Assembly: GCA_902537215.1 (NCBI GenBank)
Contig: CACBAM010000001.1
Location: 1-64,000 of the forward strand
Reading direction: 5' to 3'
DNA length: 64,000 bases
DNA from: an uncultured Alphaproteobacteria bacterium
GTDB taxonomy: Bacteria > Pseudomonadota > Alphaproteobacteria > Rhodobacterales > Rhodobacteraceae
Within the stretch, counting starts at the first letter, position 1. Every line of letters starts with the position of its first letter. This document shows positions 1-6,971 of the stretch, piece by piece. The notes under the pieces are model-generated. The model did no database searches and was not told the origin of the DNA. It saw nothing but the letters and a program-made list of their open reading frames with translations. The position numbers and the translations under genes were made by a program.

Positions 1-567
1 ATAGGTATTTTTGGGCAATCAGGCGGTGCGCAAGGAGAACTAGATAATTGTGGGATAAAGAGGGGAGATCTCTTTTTATTTTTTGGTTGGTTTAAGAATT
101 ATCATCGGAGAGGCCCTGATCTGCATCATCTTTTCGGGTGGTTACAAGTTGAGAAGATAATCAAAGGAAACGATGAGATATTCAATTTTTTATTAGCGGA
201 TGGAATTCTACATCCTCACGGCACGAAGGACTCAACGCAATATAAAAATAATACTATTTATATTGCATCAAGAAATTTAACTTTTTCCGATAGTGTTAGA
301 GATCTAAAGGGGCATGGTAGATTTAAAAAAACTGCCAAAGAGTTGATATTAACCGAAAAGGGTAAAACTCGATCGAAATGGAGCTTCCCCAAAGAGTTTT
401 TTTCGGATACAAAAAATTTATTCCGTAACAGATTAAAATGGAAAGATGAAGAAAATTGTTTAGTGGATTGTATTGGTATTGGTCAAGAATTTATTTTGAA
501 CGCTAATGATAATCCTTCAGTGGTGGATTGGGCGTCACACCTTTTAAACATGTATGGAAGAGACTAG
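1..567 (+). CDS. Nmad3-like protein (nucleotide modification associated domain 3), 3' part only
   Basis: The reading frame is open from the first base, so the start lies outside the window; 188 residues remain. The visible part carries the conserved blocks I associate with the Nmad3 family: FGQSGGAQ (residues 4-11), GDLFLFFGWF (about 23-32), PDLHHLFGWLQ (about 40-50), a HPHG stretch, NNTIYIA, and a C-terminal GQEFIL block. Nmad3 proteins were described by comparative genomics near genes for modified or hypermodified bases and are otherwise uncharacterised, so no reaction can be assigned. The stop overlaps the start of a 48-residue ORF. An internal TTG at 343 is open but would remove all conserved blocks. 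The family call is by recalled motif pattern, not by a search. Confidence 0.72.
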   Translation: MGIFGQSGGAQGELDNCGIKRGDLFLFFGWFKNYHRRGPDLHHLFGWLQVEKIIKGNDEIFNFLLADGILHPHGTKDSTQYKNNTIYIASRNLTFSDSVRDLKGHGRFKKTAKELILTEKGKTRSKWSFPKEFFSDTKNLFRNRLKWKDEENCLVDCIGIGQEFILNANDNPSVVDWASHLLNMYGRD

Positions 568-700
568 ATCACTTACTGATTTTTTTGGTATTGGAGAAAT
601 AGGAAAAACTTTTTTCGAGTGTAAGAATATCAATTATTATCTAAATCTTAGACATTACGGTAGTGCAAAGGCTTGGACTTTTCTCAACAAAAATTTTTAA
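554..700 (+). CDS. Small ORF (48 aa) overlapping the end of the Nmad3-like gene
   Basis: An ATG inside the last codons of the upstream gene opens a 48-residue frame ending at a TAA. It begins MEETRSLTDFFGIGEIGK and contains YYLNLRHYGSAKAW near the end. The 14-base overlap is the spacing expected for translational coupling, which is the main reason to take it seriously. It has no signal peptide or membrane segment and I recognise no domain. It could be a small partner of the Nmad3-like protein, the remnant of a longer gene, or a chance frame. Confidence 0.35.
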   Translation: MEETRSLTDFFGIGEIGKTFFECKNINYYLNLRHYGSAKAWTFLNKNF

Positions 701-1241
701 AGTCTGATGTTTCTTACTGGGCGATGATATAAATAATAAATAATATTACTGCCGATACAGACAAGGTTTGTTGGTAATGGCTGGAAATGTCACTAACCAA
801 CAAACCCTTCCGATGACAGTAGGAATGCCTACTGTTATAATAAATAGTTCGATAAATAGTATTTAAAGAGACGTTTTATCGCAGTAGGTATACTCAGTGA
901 TATTAAATTTCAGAGAGAAAAATAGAACATAACAAGTGAATAAGTACTTTTTCAGCCTAATCCTCAAGCATGCCGCACACTTTTATTAAATTAAAGCTGT
1001 TCAAGCTTTCGCTACTCGATGCGTTAAGGGCTGGAATTATAATAACTCTTATTGCAAGAGACATGTGTAAGAATGAAAAAAGGAGGAAGCAAACGAATAA
1101 ATGCGTTTATTTAAGCTAGTATAGTCTAGATGGGCTAAGCGCGTGCATTACTAAAGATTTATTCGCATTATGATCTATAGCTGGACTCCTAACGCATTGT
1201 GTGAGATCGTTCGAGGGATTTTAAAGAGACAAGAAAGTAAT
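701..1241 (+). other. 541-base stretch without a convincing gene
   Basis: No frame longer than a few dozen codons with a credible start is visible on either strand. The stretch contains two adjacent hairpins (765-806 and 816-835), and an AAGGAGG-like purine run at about 1080-1086 that is followed only by very short frames (7 and 13 codons). The layout looks like decayed sequence or a non-coding RNA locus rather than a compact promoter region, and is unusual against the tight spacing of the rest of the window. Confidence 0.6.
765..835. other. Two adjacent hairpins in a gene-free stretch
   Basis: The first hairpin pairs GGTTTGTTGGT (765-775) perfectly with ACCAACAAACC (796-806) across a 20-base loop. 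Ten bases later ACAGTAGG (816-823) pairs perfectly with CCTACTGT (828-835) across the tetraloop AATG, followed by an AT-rich tract. The second could be a terminator for the upstream Nmad3-like unit. The first, with its long loop, is more like part of a structured RNA or a site. Pairings are read directly from the sequence; function is unknown. Confidence 0.5.
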
Positions 1242-1781
1242 ATGGTTTTAATTTTAGTTGCTGCTGAAAAAGAACTCAGTTCAAAAGACCTACCAAACTT
1301 CCACATCCAATATACTGGCGTAGGAAAGATTAACGCCGCGATCAAAACGTTAGAAATAATTAAAGACTATTCTCCAACTCAAATAATCAACTATGGTACC
1401 GCTGGCAGTTTAAATAAAAAATTAGAGGGATTGGTGGAAGTTACTAAATTCTTTCAAAGAGATATGGATGCTTCGCCACTAGGTTTTAAGATTGGTCAGA
1501 CCCCATTTGATGACATTCAAGAGATAGTGTTTGGAACTAGTGGGTATAGCTGTGGTACAGGAGATTCTTTTGTTACTTCTACACCTAAATTGAAAACAGA
1601 TCTCGTCGATATGGAGGCATACGCTATCGCAAAAATTTGTTACTTGAATGATATAAAGTTTCGATGTTTCAAGTATATCTCTGATAATGCTGATGGAGAT
1701 GCAAATACCGACTGGGTAAAAAATATCTCTAGAGGTAAGAAACAATTTATTAAAAAGATGAGAGATTTAGAGACTGATTAA
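1242..1781 (+). CDS. 5'-methylthioadenosine/S-adenosylhomocysteine nucleosidase-like protein
   Basis: Member of the PNP/UDP phosphorylase superfamily, 179 residues from the ATG chosen here. The frame is open from 1170, but the upstream 24 codons show nothing family-like, whereas MVLILVAAEKEL is a normal first strand. Visible motifs: YTGVGKINAA (residues 25-34), the glycine-rich NYGTAGSL, a VDMEAYAIA segment holding the substrate-binding Met-Glu pair, and SDNADG with the probable catalytic aspartate. Such enzymes hydrolyse the N-glycosidic bond of MTA and SAH in methionine salvage and relief of SAH inhibition. The protein is shorter than E. coli MtnN (about 230 residues), as are many alphaproteobacterial relatives, so substrate choice is uncertain. 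Confidence 0.78.
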   Translation: MVLILVAAEKELSSKDLPNFHIQYTGVGKINAAIKTLEIIKDYSPTQIINYGTAGSLNKKLEGLVEVTKFFQRDMDASPLGFKIGQTPFDDIQEIVFGTSGYSCGTGDSFVTSTPKLKTDLVDMEAYAIAKICYLNDIKFRCFKYISDNADGDANTDWVKNISRGKKQFIKKMRDLETD

Positions 1782-1804
1782 AATTGTAAAAAGGATATAA
1801 AAAT

Positions 1805-1981
1805 TTGTACGGTGATTACCCCAGTATTGTTTTTTATATTTTATTACTCTTGATGCTTTCAGGGGGTATTGTTTATATTGCGAGGCAAAGTCCTCAGAGG
1901 TTCATTATGCAATTGCTTATATGGGCGATAATTTTTTTAGGAGTGTTTGGTCTGATCGCTTTTCTGACAAATTCGTCTTAG
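1805..1981 (+). CDS. Small two-segment membrane protein resembling the N-terminus of TIGR02281 aspartic proteases
   Basis: A TTG start gives 58 residues with two hydrophobic segments (about 6-22 and 36-54) separated by a basic linker with ARQSPQR. The pattern 'hydrophobic strand, ARR/Q.P..., AIIFLGVFGLIAF' matches the membrane-anchoring N-terminal region of alphaproteobacterial TIGR02281 retropepsin-like proteases, but a stop follows and no protease domain with a DTGA-type motif occurs in the next gene. Either this is a stand-alone small membrane protein or the remainder of the protease has been lost. It lies 23 bases after the nucleosidase and 12 bases before the thioesterase, so the three may share a transcript. 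Confidence 0.5.
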   Translation: MYGDYPSIVFYILLLLMLSGGIVYIARQSPQRFIMQLLIWAIIFLGVFGLIAFLTNSS

Positions 1982-1993
1982 AAAAACACAAAG

Positions 1994-2545
1994 ATGGTAG
2001 CTAAAGCTTTTCATGATAATCCATTGGTAAGGAGGTCTACCGAATGCAATATTTGTTGCAATAGTTCTAAAAAGGAAATATTGGCTACAGAAGAATATTT
2101 ATTTTGCTGCAATTTTTTTGGAAACTCGTATTTGGAAAAAAATTTAAATAGCTTTTTTGTTAAACTTACTAGTGATCATATAGACAAAAATGGGCATGTA
2201 TCAGAAGCGGGTTATCTAACTGTTGCTAACCTTGCGTATTGGAAGATATGCGAACAAGTCGGTCTCTTAAAACTCTGTAGTAAATACAAAATTAGTGGAA
2301 TTGTCTTTGATACCTATATGGAGTTCAAAAAAGAGGTCTTTGAAGGCGAAGAGGTGATTATAAATCTTAGATTCAATATAACCAATGATACCAGAAAGAT
2401 TGTGAGGCTTTTAGATATTTATGACAGAGAAAATCGTTTGGTAGTTAAGATAACATCAAATGGTGGCTTTTTGGATCTCGAAAAAAGAAAAATCGTAGAG
2501 CCACCAAAAAAGATATTGGATACATGTCTCAAATATTTGAGATAG
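1994..2545 (+). CDS. Hotdog-fold thioesterase family protein
   Basis: The segment SDHIDKNGHVSEAGY at about residues 59-73 matches the 'D.ID.NGHM' block of 4HBT/thioesterase-like proteins, and the following strands (IVFDTYMEFKKEV, VIINLRFNI, VRLLDIYDRENRLV) fit a hotdog fold. These enzymes hydrolyse acyl-CoA or acyl-ACP thioesters. The first 46 codons are cysteine-rich and look unlike the family; a TTG at 2132 preceded by a GGA would give a more typical protein of 137 residues. The start is therefore uncertain and part of the 5' segment may be non-coding. No clue to acyl specificity. Confidence 0.6.
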   Translation: MVAKAFHDNPLVRRSTECNICCNSSKKEILATEEYLFCCNFFGNSYLEKNLNSFFVKLTSDHIDKNGHVSEAGYLTVANLAYWKICEQVGLLKLCSKYKISGIVFDTYMEFKKEVFEGEEVIINLRFNITNDTRKIVRLLDIYDRENRLVVKITSNGGFLDLEKRKIVEPPKKILDTCLKYLR

Positions 2546-2772
2546 TAGGATTTGCTATATTACAATATCGATGCTTAAAAGCTTTTGAAGGATGCGAGGT
2601 AATCAGCACTTTTTAGGTTAAGAAATGTATATTAGTATTATCGCCAGCATTTAAACATACACAAAAAATAAACGTTTAGTCCTCTTGAATAATCTAGAGC
2701 TTTTTTTAAAGCTTTAAGAAATGGTAACATGATTGACTTTGATTTAATTTGTTATAACGCTATATCATCATC

Positions 2773-3192
2773 ATGTACGTAGAGATAGGATTATTATTAA
2801 ACGCTGTTGTTCTGGGAGCAATGACTTCCTTCATGGTAGTTACTTCACCTGCAGTTTTTAAGACACTCGATGAAGACTATTCTAAGAAATTCTTAAGATA
2901 CATATTCCCTCGCCTTTTTAATTTTTGTTTTTTAATTTCTATGTTCATGTTCTTATTCTTTTCGTTAGGTGACTTTGTTTCCGGAATGATATTTGGGATA
3001 GCTATAGCAATAAGCTTTCTGATTAACACCCACTTCTTAACTCCTAGAATAAATAAGATGCGGGATTTAATGATCGAAGGTCGCTCGGGCTCAGAAAAGG
3101 GATTCAAGAACCTGCATATGACCTCTGTACTCTTATATTTACTTAACGTGATATTTATAATTTTCATCTTCATTCTTTATTACACAAGATGA
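2773..3192 (+). CDS. DUF4149 family membrane protein
   Basis: 139 residues with four predicted membrane segments (about 4-26, 45-66, 70-86, 117-136). The N-terminal LNAVVLGAMTSFMVVTSPAVFKTLD pattern (read here in parts) with a fixed Gly and the 'SP.VFK.LD' motif, a central acidic/basic loop with TPRIN, and the final helix match the DUF4149/TMEM205-like family. The function is unknown. Its TGA stop overlaps the ATG of the following pseudoazurin reading frame (ATGA), so the two were probably co-translated. Confidence 0.75.
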   Translation: MYVEIGLLLNAVVLGAMTSFMVVTSPAVFKTLDEDYSKKFLRYIFPRLFNFCFLISMFMFLFFSLGDFVSGMIFGIAIAISFLINTHFLTPRINKMRDLMIEGRSGSEKGFKNLHMTSVLLYLLNVIFIIFIFILYYTR

Positions 3193-3611
3193 GATTATTA
3201 CTGTTTTTATTTTTTCTTATTTTATTATCATGGCAAGTCGTAGTTGCGGATACTGTAAAAATAGAGTTTACCGCAGATGACTCTTACAGCATCGAGGTTG
3301 CGAATATTGGCGTTGGTGACACTATAGAGTAGTTGGCAAAGAACGAGGGTCATAATGTCGAATTTTTTGCTGGACCAAACATGGAAGCATTTACAGAAAA
3401 ATCGGATTTAAACGTCCGTCATGCAATTACTTTTGATTTGCCTGGAGTTTACTTATATCAATGTACACCACACGGTAATATGGGAATGTTGGGATTAATA
3501 GTAGTGGGTAATAATTTCGATAATTTAGGCAACATTGAAGAAGTGGAATTGTCTCGAGTGGCAAAGTCGGTTCTGCAGAGACTTATTAGAGCTGCTAGGT
3601 CAAATAAGTAA
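3189..3611 (+). pseudogene. Pseudoazurin-like periplasmic blue copper protein interrupted by an in-frame TAG
   Basis: The frame starting at ATG 3189 encodes a clear signal peptide (MRLLLFLFFLILLSWQVVVA) and the first cupredoxin strands ending GVGDTIE, then stops at TAG 3330-3332 (codon 48). The same frame continues at once for 92 codons with LAKNEGHNVEFF and CTPHGNMGM, which carry all four type-1 copper ligands (His of GHN, then Cys, His and Met of C-x2-H-x4-M). The stop sits exactly where relatives often have Trp (DTIEW), so TGG to TAG is the simplest event. No frameshift is present. A TTG directly after the stop could restart translation but would leave an export-less fragment. Sequencing error, recent loss or readthrough are all possible. 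Confidence 0.85.
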
Positions 3612-3640
3612 CCTGTGTTGATTAGAAACTCTTGGTGCAT

Positions 3641-4090
3641 TCACGACTTGTTAGCTGAACGAACTACGTTTTCCATATAGCTCAGAAATTTGGATCGGTC
3701 TAATTTGCTAAAGGGAGGCGGACCCGAAGTAAATTCACCGCCTTCACGTATTTTTCCCATTATTTCTCTTGTAGCGACTGCCATACCTATGTTGTCGAGT
3801 GTAAACCTGATTCCATTAGGTCTTATTGCCAACGCACCTTTTTTTAGGCATTGTTCAGCAAGTGGAATATCGTTTGTTACACAGATGTCGTTTTTCTCGA
3901 TATTACCTATAATCCAACTGTCTGCCGCATCGAATTCCTGATTAACTACGATGAGGTTTATAAGTGGATTGCGGGAAGGACGGATTCCTCCGTTACACAC
4001 CATATAAGTTATCAAATCATGGCGTGTTGCGATTCTTTCTATTTCGTTTTTTACCGGACAAGCGTCGGCATCTACATAAATTTTTACCAT
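3641..4090 (-). CDS. DUF188 (YaiI/YqxD) family protein
   Basis: 149 residues, the usual length for the family. Diagnostic blocks: VDADACPVKNE at residues 6-16, FDAADSWI and VTNDIPLAEQCLKKGA in the middle, and GPPPFSKLDRSKF near the C-terminus. The fold is PIN-like with conserved aspartates, but no activity is established. It is convergent with the interrupted pseudoazurin gene. Confidence 0.9.
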   Translation of the reverse strand: MVKIYVDADACPVKNEIERIATRHDLITYMVCNGGIRPSRNPLINLIVVNQEFDAADSWIIGNIEKNDICVTNDIPLAEQCLKKGALAIRPNGIRFTLDNIGMAVATREIMGKIREGGEFTSGPPPFSKLDRSKFLSYMENVVRSANKS

Positions 4091-4111
4091 TTTAAAAATA
4101 CTTCTTGGCGA

Positions 4112-4231
4112 TTGCGATTTATTTTACCTTTTTTAGTGGACTTTGTTTTACCATGGGTAAAAGCTATCATTTTATATATATTTATACATTTACTCGGAGT
4201 GATTATCTCAATTCATTTGGCAAGACGCTAA
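4112..4231 (+). CDS. Possible small membrane protein (39 aa)
   Basis: A TTG-initiated frame of 39 residues lies in the gap between the divergently placed DUF188 gene and the dioxygenase gene. It is almost entirely hydrophobic (ILPFLVDFVLPWV, then IILYIFIHLLGVIISIHL) and ends in ARR, the shape of a one- or two-pass membrane peptide. I see no strong ribosome binding site and AT-rich sequence readily encodes hydrophobic residues by chance, so this is tentative. Confidence 0.25.
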   Translation: MRFILPFLVDFVLPWVKAIILYIFIHLLGVIISIHLARR

Positions 4232-4324
4232 TTAAAAATTTTTCTAGAGTTTTTGTGAAAAATTGTGAGTAATATTAATTATTGTATATTTCATTAGAAT
4301 TTAATTGAGCAGGAAGACGATATT

Positions 4325-5173
4325 ATGAGTGATGCAAATTATAAAAGCATAGAAGTTAGTCCAATATCGGGTGCATTAGGAGCATTAATTACCGGAGTAG
4401 AATTAAAAGAACCTCTTCAAGACCCTGTATTTGAAGAGATATATAATGCTTTTTTAGAATATAAGGTGATATTTTTTAATGATCAGGAGCTCAATCCGGA
4501 AACTCAACTTCGATTTGGTAAGATGTTTGGACAACCTATAATCTATCCATTTGTGAGAGGTCTGAAAGATTTTCCTGAGATAACGCCCATTTTAAAGAAA
4601 GAAACTGACCTTAATAATTTTGGTGGGGTTTGGCATAGTGACACCACATATCAAGAGCAACCACCAAAGGCAACAATGCTGTACGCGGTTGAGGTGCCTG
4701 AGTTTGGTGGTGACACCGAATTTGCGAACCAATGCATGGCGTTAGATCATCTGTCAGAGGGTATGCGGAAATTCTTGAATGAACAAAAGGTAATTAATAT
4801 CTCTGGTAAAGGGAAAGTCGTAGCCTCAAGATCAGATGTTATGAAACACTCTTCGTCTGGAAAAGTGGTCGACGAGTTGAGAGCGACTCACCCGGTAGTC
4901 AGAACACACCCTGAAACTAAAGAACAAGCATTATTTATCAATGAAGCTCATTCCTTACAGTTCGCAAGTCTTAGCTTAGAGGAGAGTACTCCTCTTCTTG
5001 AATTTTTGTTTAAGCACCAAATAAAGTCAGAGTTTACCTGCCGTTTTAAGTGGAAAAAAGGATCAGTTGCGATTTGGGACAATAGGTGCACCCTTCATAA
5101 TCCGATAAACGATTACCATGGGAAAAGAAGGTTAATGCATCGGATAACATTTGCTGGTGATAGGCCTGTTTGA
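4325..5173 (+). CDS. TauD/TfdA family 2-oxoglutarate- and Fe(II)-dependent dioxygenase
   Basis: 282 residues, full length for the family. The iron ligands are visible as H104 and D106 (WHSDTTY) and H258 (LHNPINDYHG); R273 sits 15 residues after the distal histidine, where TauD binds the 2-oxoglutarate carboxylate. The MLYAVEVPEFGGDTEF block is typical. Members hydroxylate sulfonates, aryloxyacids, carnitine precursors and other small acids; the substrate cannot be read here, since no ssuABC/tauABC transporter is adjacent. Good start with AGGAAGA about 8 bases upstream of the ATG. Confidence 0.88.
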   Translation: MSDANYKSIEVSPISGALGALITGVELKEPLQDPVFEEIYNAFLEYKVIFFNDQELNPETQLRFGKMFGQPIIYPFVRGLKDFPEITPILKKETDLNNFGGVWHSDTTYQEQPPKATMLYAVEVPEFGGDTEFANQCMALDHLSEGMRKFLNEQKVINISGKGKVVASRSDVMKHSSSGKVVDELRATHPVVRTHPETKEQALFINEAHSLQFASLSLEESTPLLEFLFKHQIKSEFTCRFKWKKGSVAIWDNRCTLHNPINDYHGKRRLMHRITFAGDRPV

Positions 5174-5195
5174 TTGTTATCCAAGAGGGAAAAAT

Positions 5196-5423
5196 TTGGA
5201 TAAAATAAATAAAGAAAGAATCTGGCGGTTAATTCAAAGCACAGGCGATGAATTGTTTGGAAAGCTTCCTGAGCACCCCAATCATCCAAAAGGGAGAAAT
5301 CCATATGCTCATGTGGCGTTGAAAGTAAAAGATCGTTTTGGGTGCAGTTACAAAGATATTGCTGACGAAAAGTATCAAGAGGTAGTAGATTTCTTATATC
5401 TTATACAAACAGAAGAAGGTTGA
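5196..5423 (+). CDS. Small conserved-looking protein with an ORF6C-like tail
   Basis: A GAGGGA ribosome binding site six bases before TTG 5196 fixes the start and gives 75 residues; an upstream frame from 5151 only adds codons that overlap the dioxygenase gene. The sequence has an N-terminal helix (ERIWRLIQSTGDELF), a HPNHPKGRNPYAHV linker and FGCSYKDIADEKYQEVVDFL at the end. This last arrangement recalls the C-terminal helices of ORF6C/antirepressor-type phage proteins, where a basic 'FGV..Y.DI....F.EA..FL' motif is common. The resemblance is weak and no function is proposed. It follows the dioxygenase by 22 bases. Confidence 0.55.
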   Translation: MDKINKERIWRLIQSTGDELFGKLPEHPNHPKGRNPYAHVALKVKDRFGCSYKDIADEKYQEVVDFLYLIQTEEG

Positions 5424-5493
5424 AACGTTTTTTGCGCTACAATTTTATAATCAATAAATTAATACAGACTGATCTTCTTAATAGGGAAAATAA

Positions 5494-6174
5494 ATGAAAA
5501 AATTATTTAATGATTCTTTTGAAAACTGGATTTTCGATCTTGACAACACGATATACGATATAAAAGCTGGATTATTCGTCAAAATATCCGAGAGGATTAC
5601 TCAGTACATAATGGAATTTCTCTCTTTCACAAAGGAAGAAGCTAACTTAGTTAGAAGTAATATGTATAAAAAATATGGTCTTACGTTAACCGGTCTTATG
5701 AGAGAATATGAAATAGACCCTGATGAATATCTTGATTTTATTCATGATGTTACACACCCTGAATTACAATATGAAAAGCAACTTAAGTTAAGTTTAAACA
5801 ATCTTTCTGGTAAAAAATTCATTTATACAAATGCATCTCAAGATCACGCGAAAAAAATTTTATCAGCAATGGGGATAGAAGCTGAGTTCGAAAAAATATT
5901 AGATATAAAAGCTGCAAACTATTTACCTAAACCCGATCCAAAATCTTATGATATTATGCTTAAAAGTTTTGGCATTCGTTCAAATCAAATAGAAAGTAGT
6001 ATTTTTATTGAGGATACAGCAAAAAATCTAAAACCGGCAAAATTGCTAGGGTTGAAAACCGTTTGGATGGAGAATGAGCGTAATCTTGAAGATTATAAAG
6101 ATAACGCGGAGTACATAGATTACAAATACTCTAACTTAAAGTCGTTTCTCACTGATATATCTAAAAACAATTGA
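5494..6174 (+). CDS. HAD-family pyrimidine 5'-nucleotidase
   Basis: 226 residues. Motif I is FDLDNTIYD with the nucleophile D15 and acid/base D17; TNAS supplies motif II, KPDPKSYD the motif III lysine, and EDTAKNLKPAKLLG the acidic motif IV. The combination with DLDNT(I/L)Y is typical of the SDT1/HAD-IA-pyr5N group, which removes phosphate from pyrimidine nucleoside monophosphates. It sits alone between small ORFs; the next frame begins within four bases of its stop. Confidence 0.85.
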   Translation: MKKLFNDSFENWIFDLDNTIYDIKAGLFVKISERITQYIMEFLSFTKEEANLVRSNMYKKYGLTLTGLMREYEIDPDEYLDFIHDVTHPELQYEKQLKLSLNNLSGKKFIYTNASQDHAKKILSAMGIEAEFEKILDIKAANYLPKPDPKSYDIMLKSFGIRSNQIESSIFIEDTAKNLKPAKLLGLKTVWMENERNLEDYKDNAEYIDYKYSNLKSFLTDISKNN

Positions 6175-6224
6175 ATGGTTGGAAAAAGCATAGGTTTCAA
6201 ATACTATTAAACAGGTACAAATAC

Positions 6225-6404
6225 ATGATTGATAAAAAAGTATTGGATTTAAAGGAAAGGCGATTTTATATAAGGTTGATAGTCACAATCCTCATTTTAT
6301 ACATGGTGGGAACACTTTTTTATAAGTCAATTTCTCCATTCCATAATTGCATTAGAGACAACAGAGCGAATGTTATTGAATGTACCAGAGATAGTACTTG
6401 GTAA
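6225..6404 (+). CDS. Small single-pass membrane protein of unknown function
   Basis: From the ATG at 6225 (AGG about nine bases upstream) the frame gives 59 residues: a basic N-terminal helix (DKKVLDLKERRFYIRL), one membrane segment (about 18-34) and a short tail with two cysteines (HNCIRDNRANVIECTRD). The frame is also open upstream from TTG 6171, which overlaps the preceding gene's stop. It overlaps the start of the histidine phosphatase gene by 35 bases, which suggests coupled translation. No family recognised. Confidence 0.5.
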   Translation: MIDKKVLDLKERRFYIRLIVTILILYMVGTLFYKSISPFHNCIRDNRANVIECTRDSTW

Positions 6405-6966
6405 TATTAAGATCCAAAATATTTTAATTGGTGTTATTTTTATAACGCTTCTTTTGGTTACCGAAACTTTTGCTCGATCTGAATTAGAAATAATAAGAAA
6501 AAATATATCAGCAAACGTCATATTTCTTAGACATGCTTTAGCGCCTGGAGTTGGAGATCCGGAAAACTTTATCAAAGAGGACTGTAGTACGCAACGGAAT
6601 TTAAATGATGAAGGTCGCTTGCAGGCCAGATTGATAGGAAATTACTTGAGATCAACAAATCTGAAGTTCTCTCAAATTTTAACAAGTGAGTGGTGTCGGT
6701 GCATCGATACAGCTAGAGAGCTTAATCTTGGCCAATGGACAACTTTTCCAGGATTAAACTCCTTCTTTCAAGTATATGAAAAAAAAGATCAGGTCATGAA
6801 CAAACTTCAAAAGAAACTTGATTCCCTTGGTTATTCAGACCTTGCTTTATTTGTGACCCATCAGGTTGTTATTTCGGAACAGACTGGAATCGTACCCCGG
6901 AGTGGTGAGATGGTTTTATATAATTCAATAACTAAACAAAAAGCCAGATACATGATTGATTACTAA
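6370..6966 (+). CDS. Exported histidine phosphatase family protein
   Basis: 198 residues with an N-terminal hydrophobic segment (about 15-32) ending TFARSE, a probable signal peptide or anchor. The catalytic RHG-type motif is FLRHA with R54 and H55; NLNDEGRLQARLIG, TSEWCRCIDTA and FVTHQVV (second catalytic histidine) follow in the order seen in the family. Short exported members such as this hydrolyse phosphoesters in the periplasm, but the substrate is unknown. Translation is probably coupled to the upstream small membrane protein through their overlap. Confidence 0.82.
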   Translation: MLLNVPEIVLGNIKIQNILIGVIFITLLLVTETFARSELEIIRKNISANVIFLRHALAPGVGDPENFIKEDCSTQRNLNDEGRLQARLIGNYLRSTNLKFSQILTSEWCRCIDTARELNLGQWTTFPGLNSFFQVYEKKDQVMNKLQKKLDSLGYSDLALFVTHQVVISEQTGIVPRSGEMVLYNSITKQKARYMIDY

Positions 6967-6971
6967 CTATT

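Noticed and set aside
1079-1125. Strong-looking AAGGAGG site with short frames
   Set aside because: The frames it could serve are 7 and 13 codons and end without leading into a gene; likely relic sequence.
1170-1241. N-terminal extension of the nucleosidase
   Set aside because: The 24 codons have no family similarity and the ATG at 1242 starts the expected first beta strand.
3330-3332. TAG read as pyrrolysine or another recoded residue
   Set aside because: No pyl genes are in the window, dozens of genes end in TAG normally, and relatives have an ordinary Trp here; mutation or error is simpler.
3851-4231. 126-residue plus-strand frame opposite the DUF188 gene
   Set aside because: Most of it is antisense to a confidently identified gene; only the last 39 codons outside the overlap were kept, as a weak small ORF.
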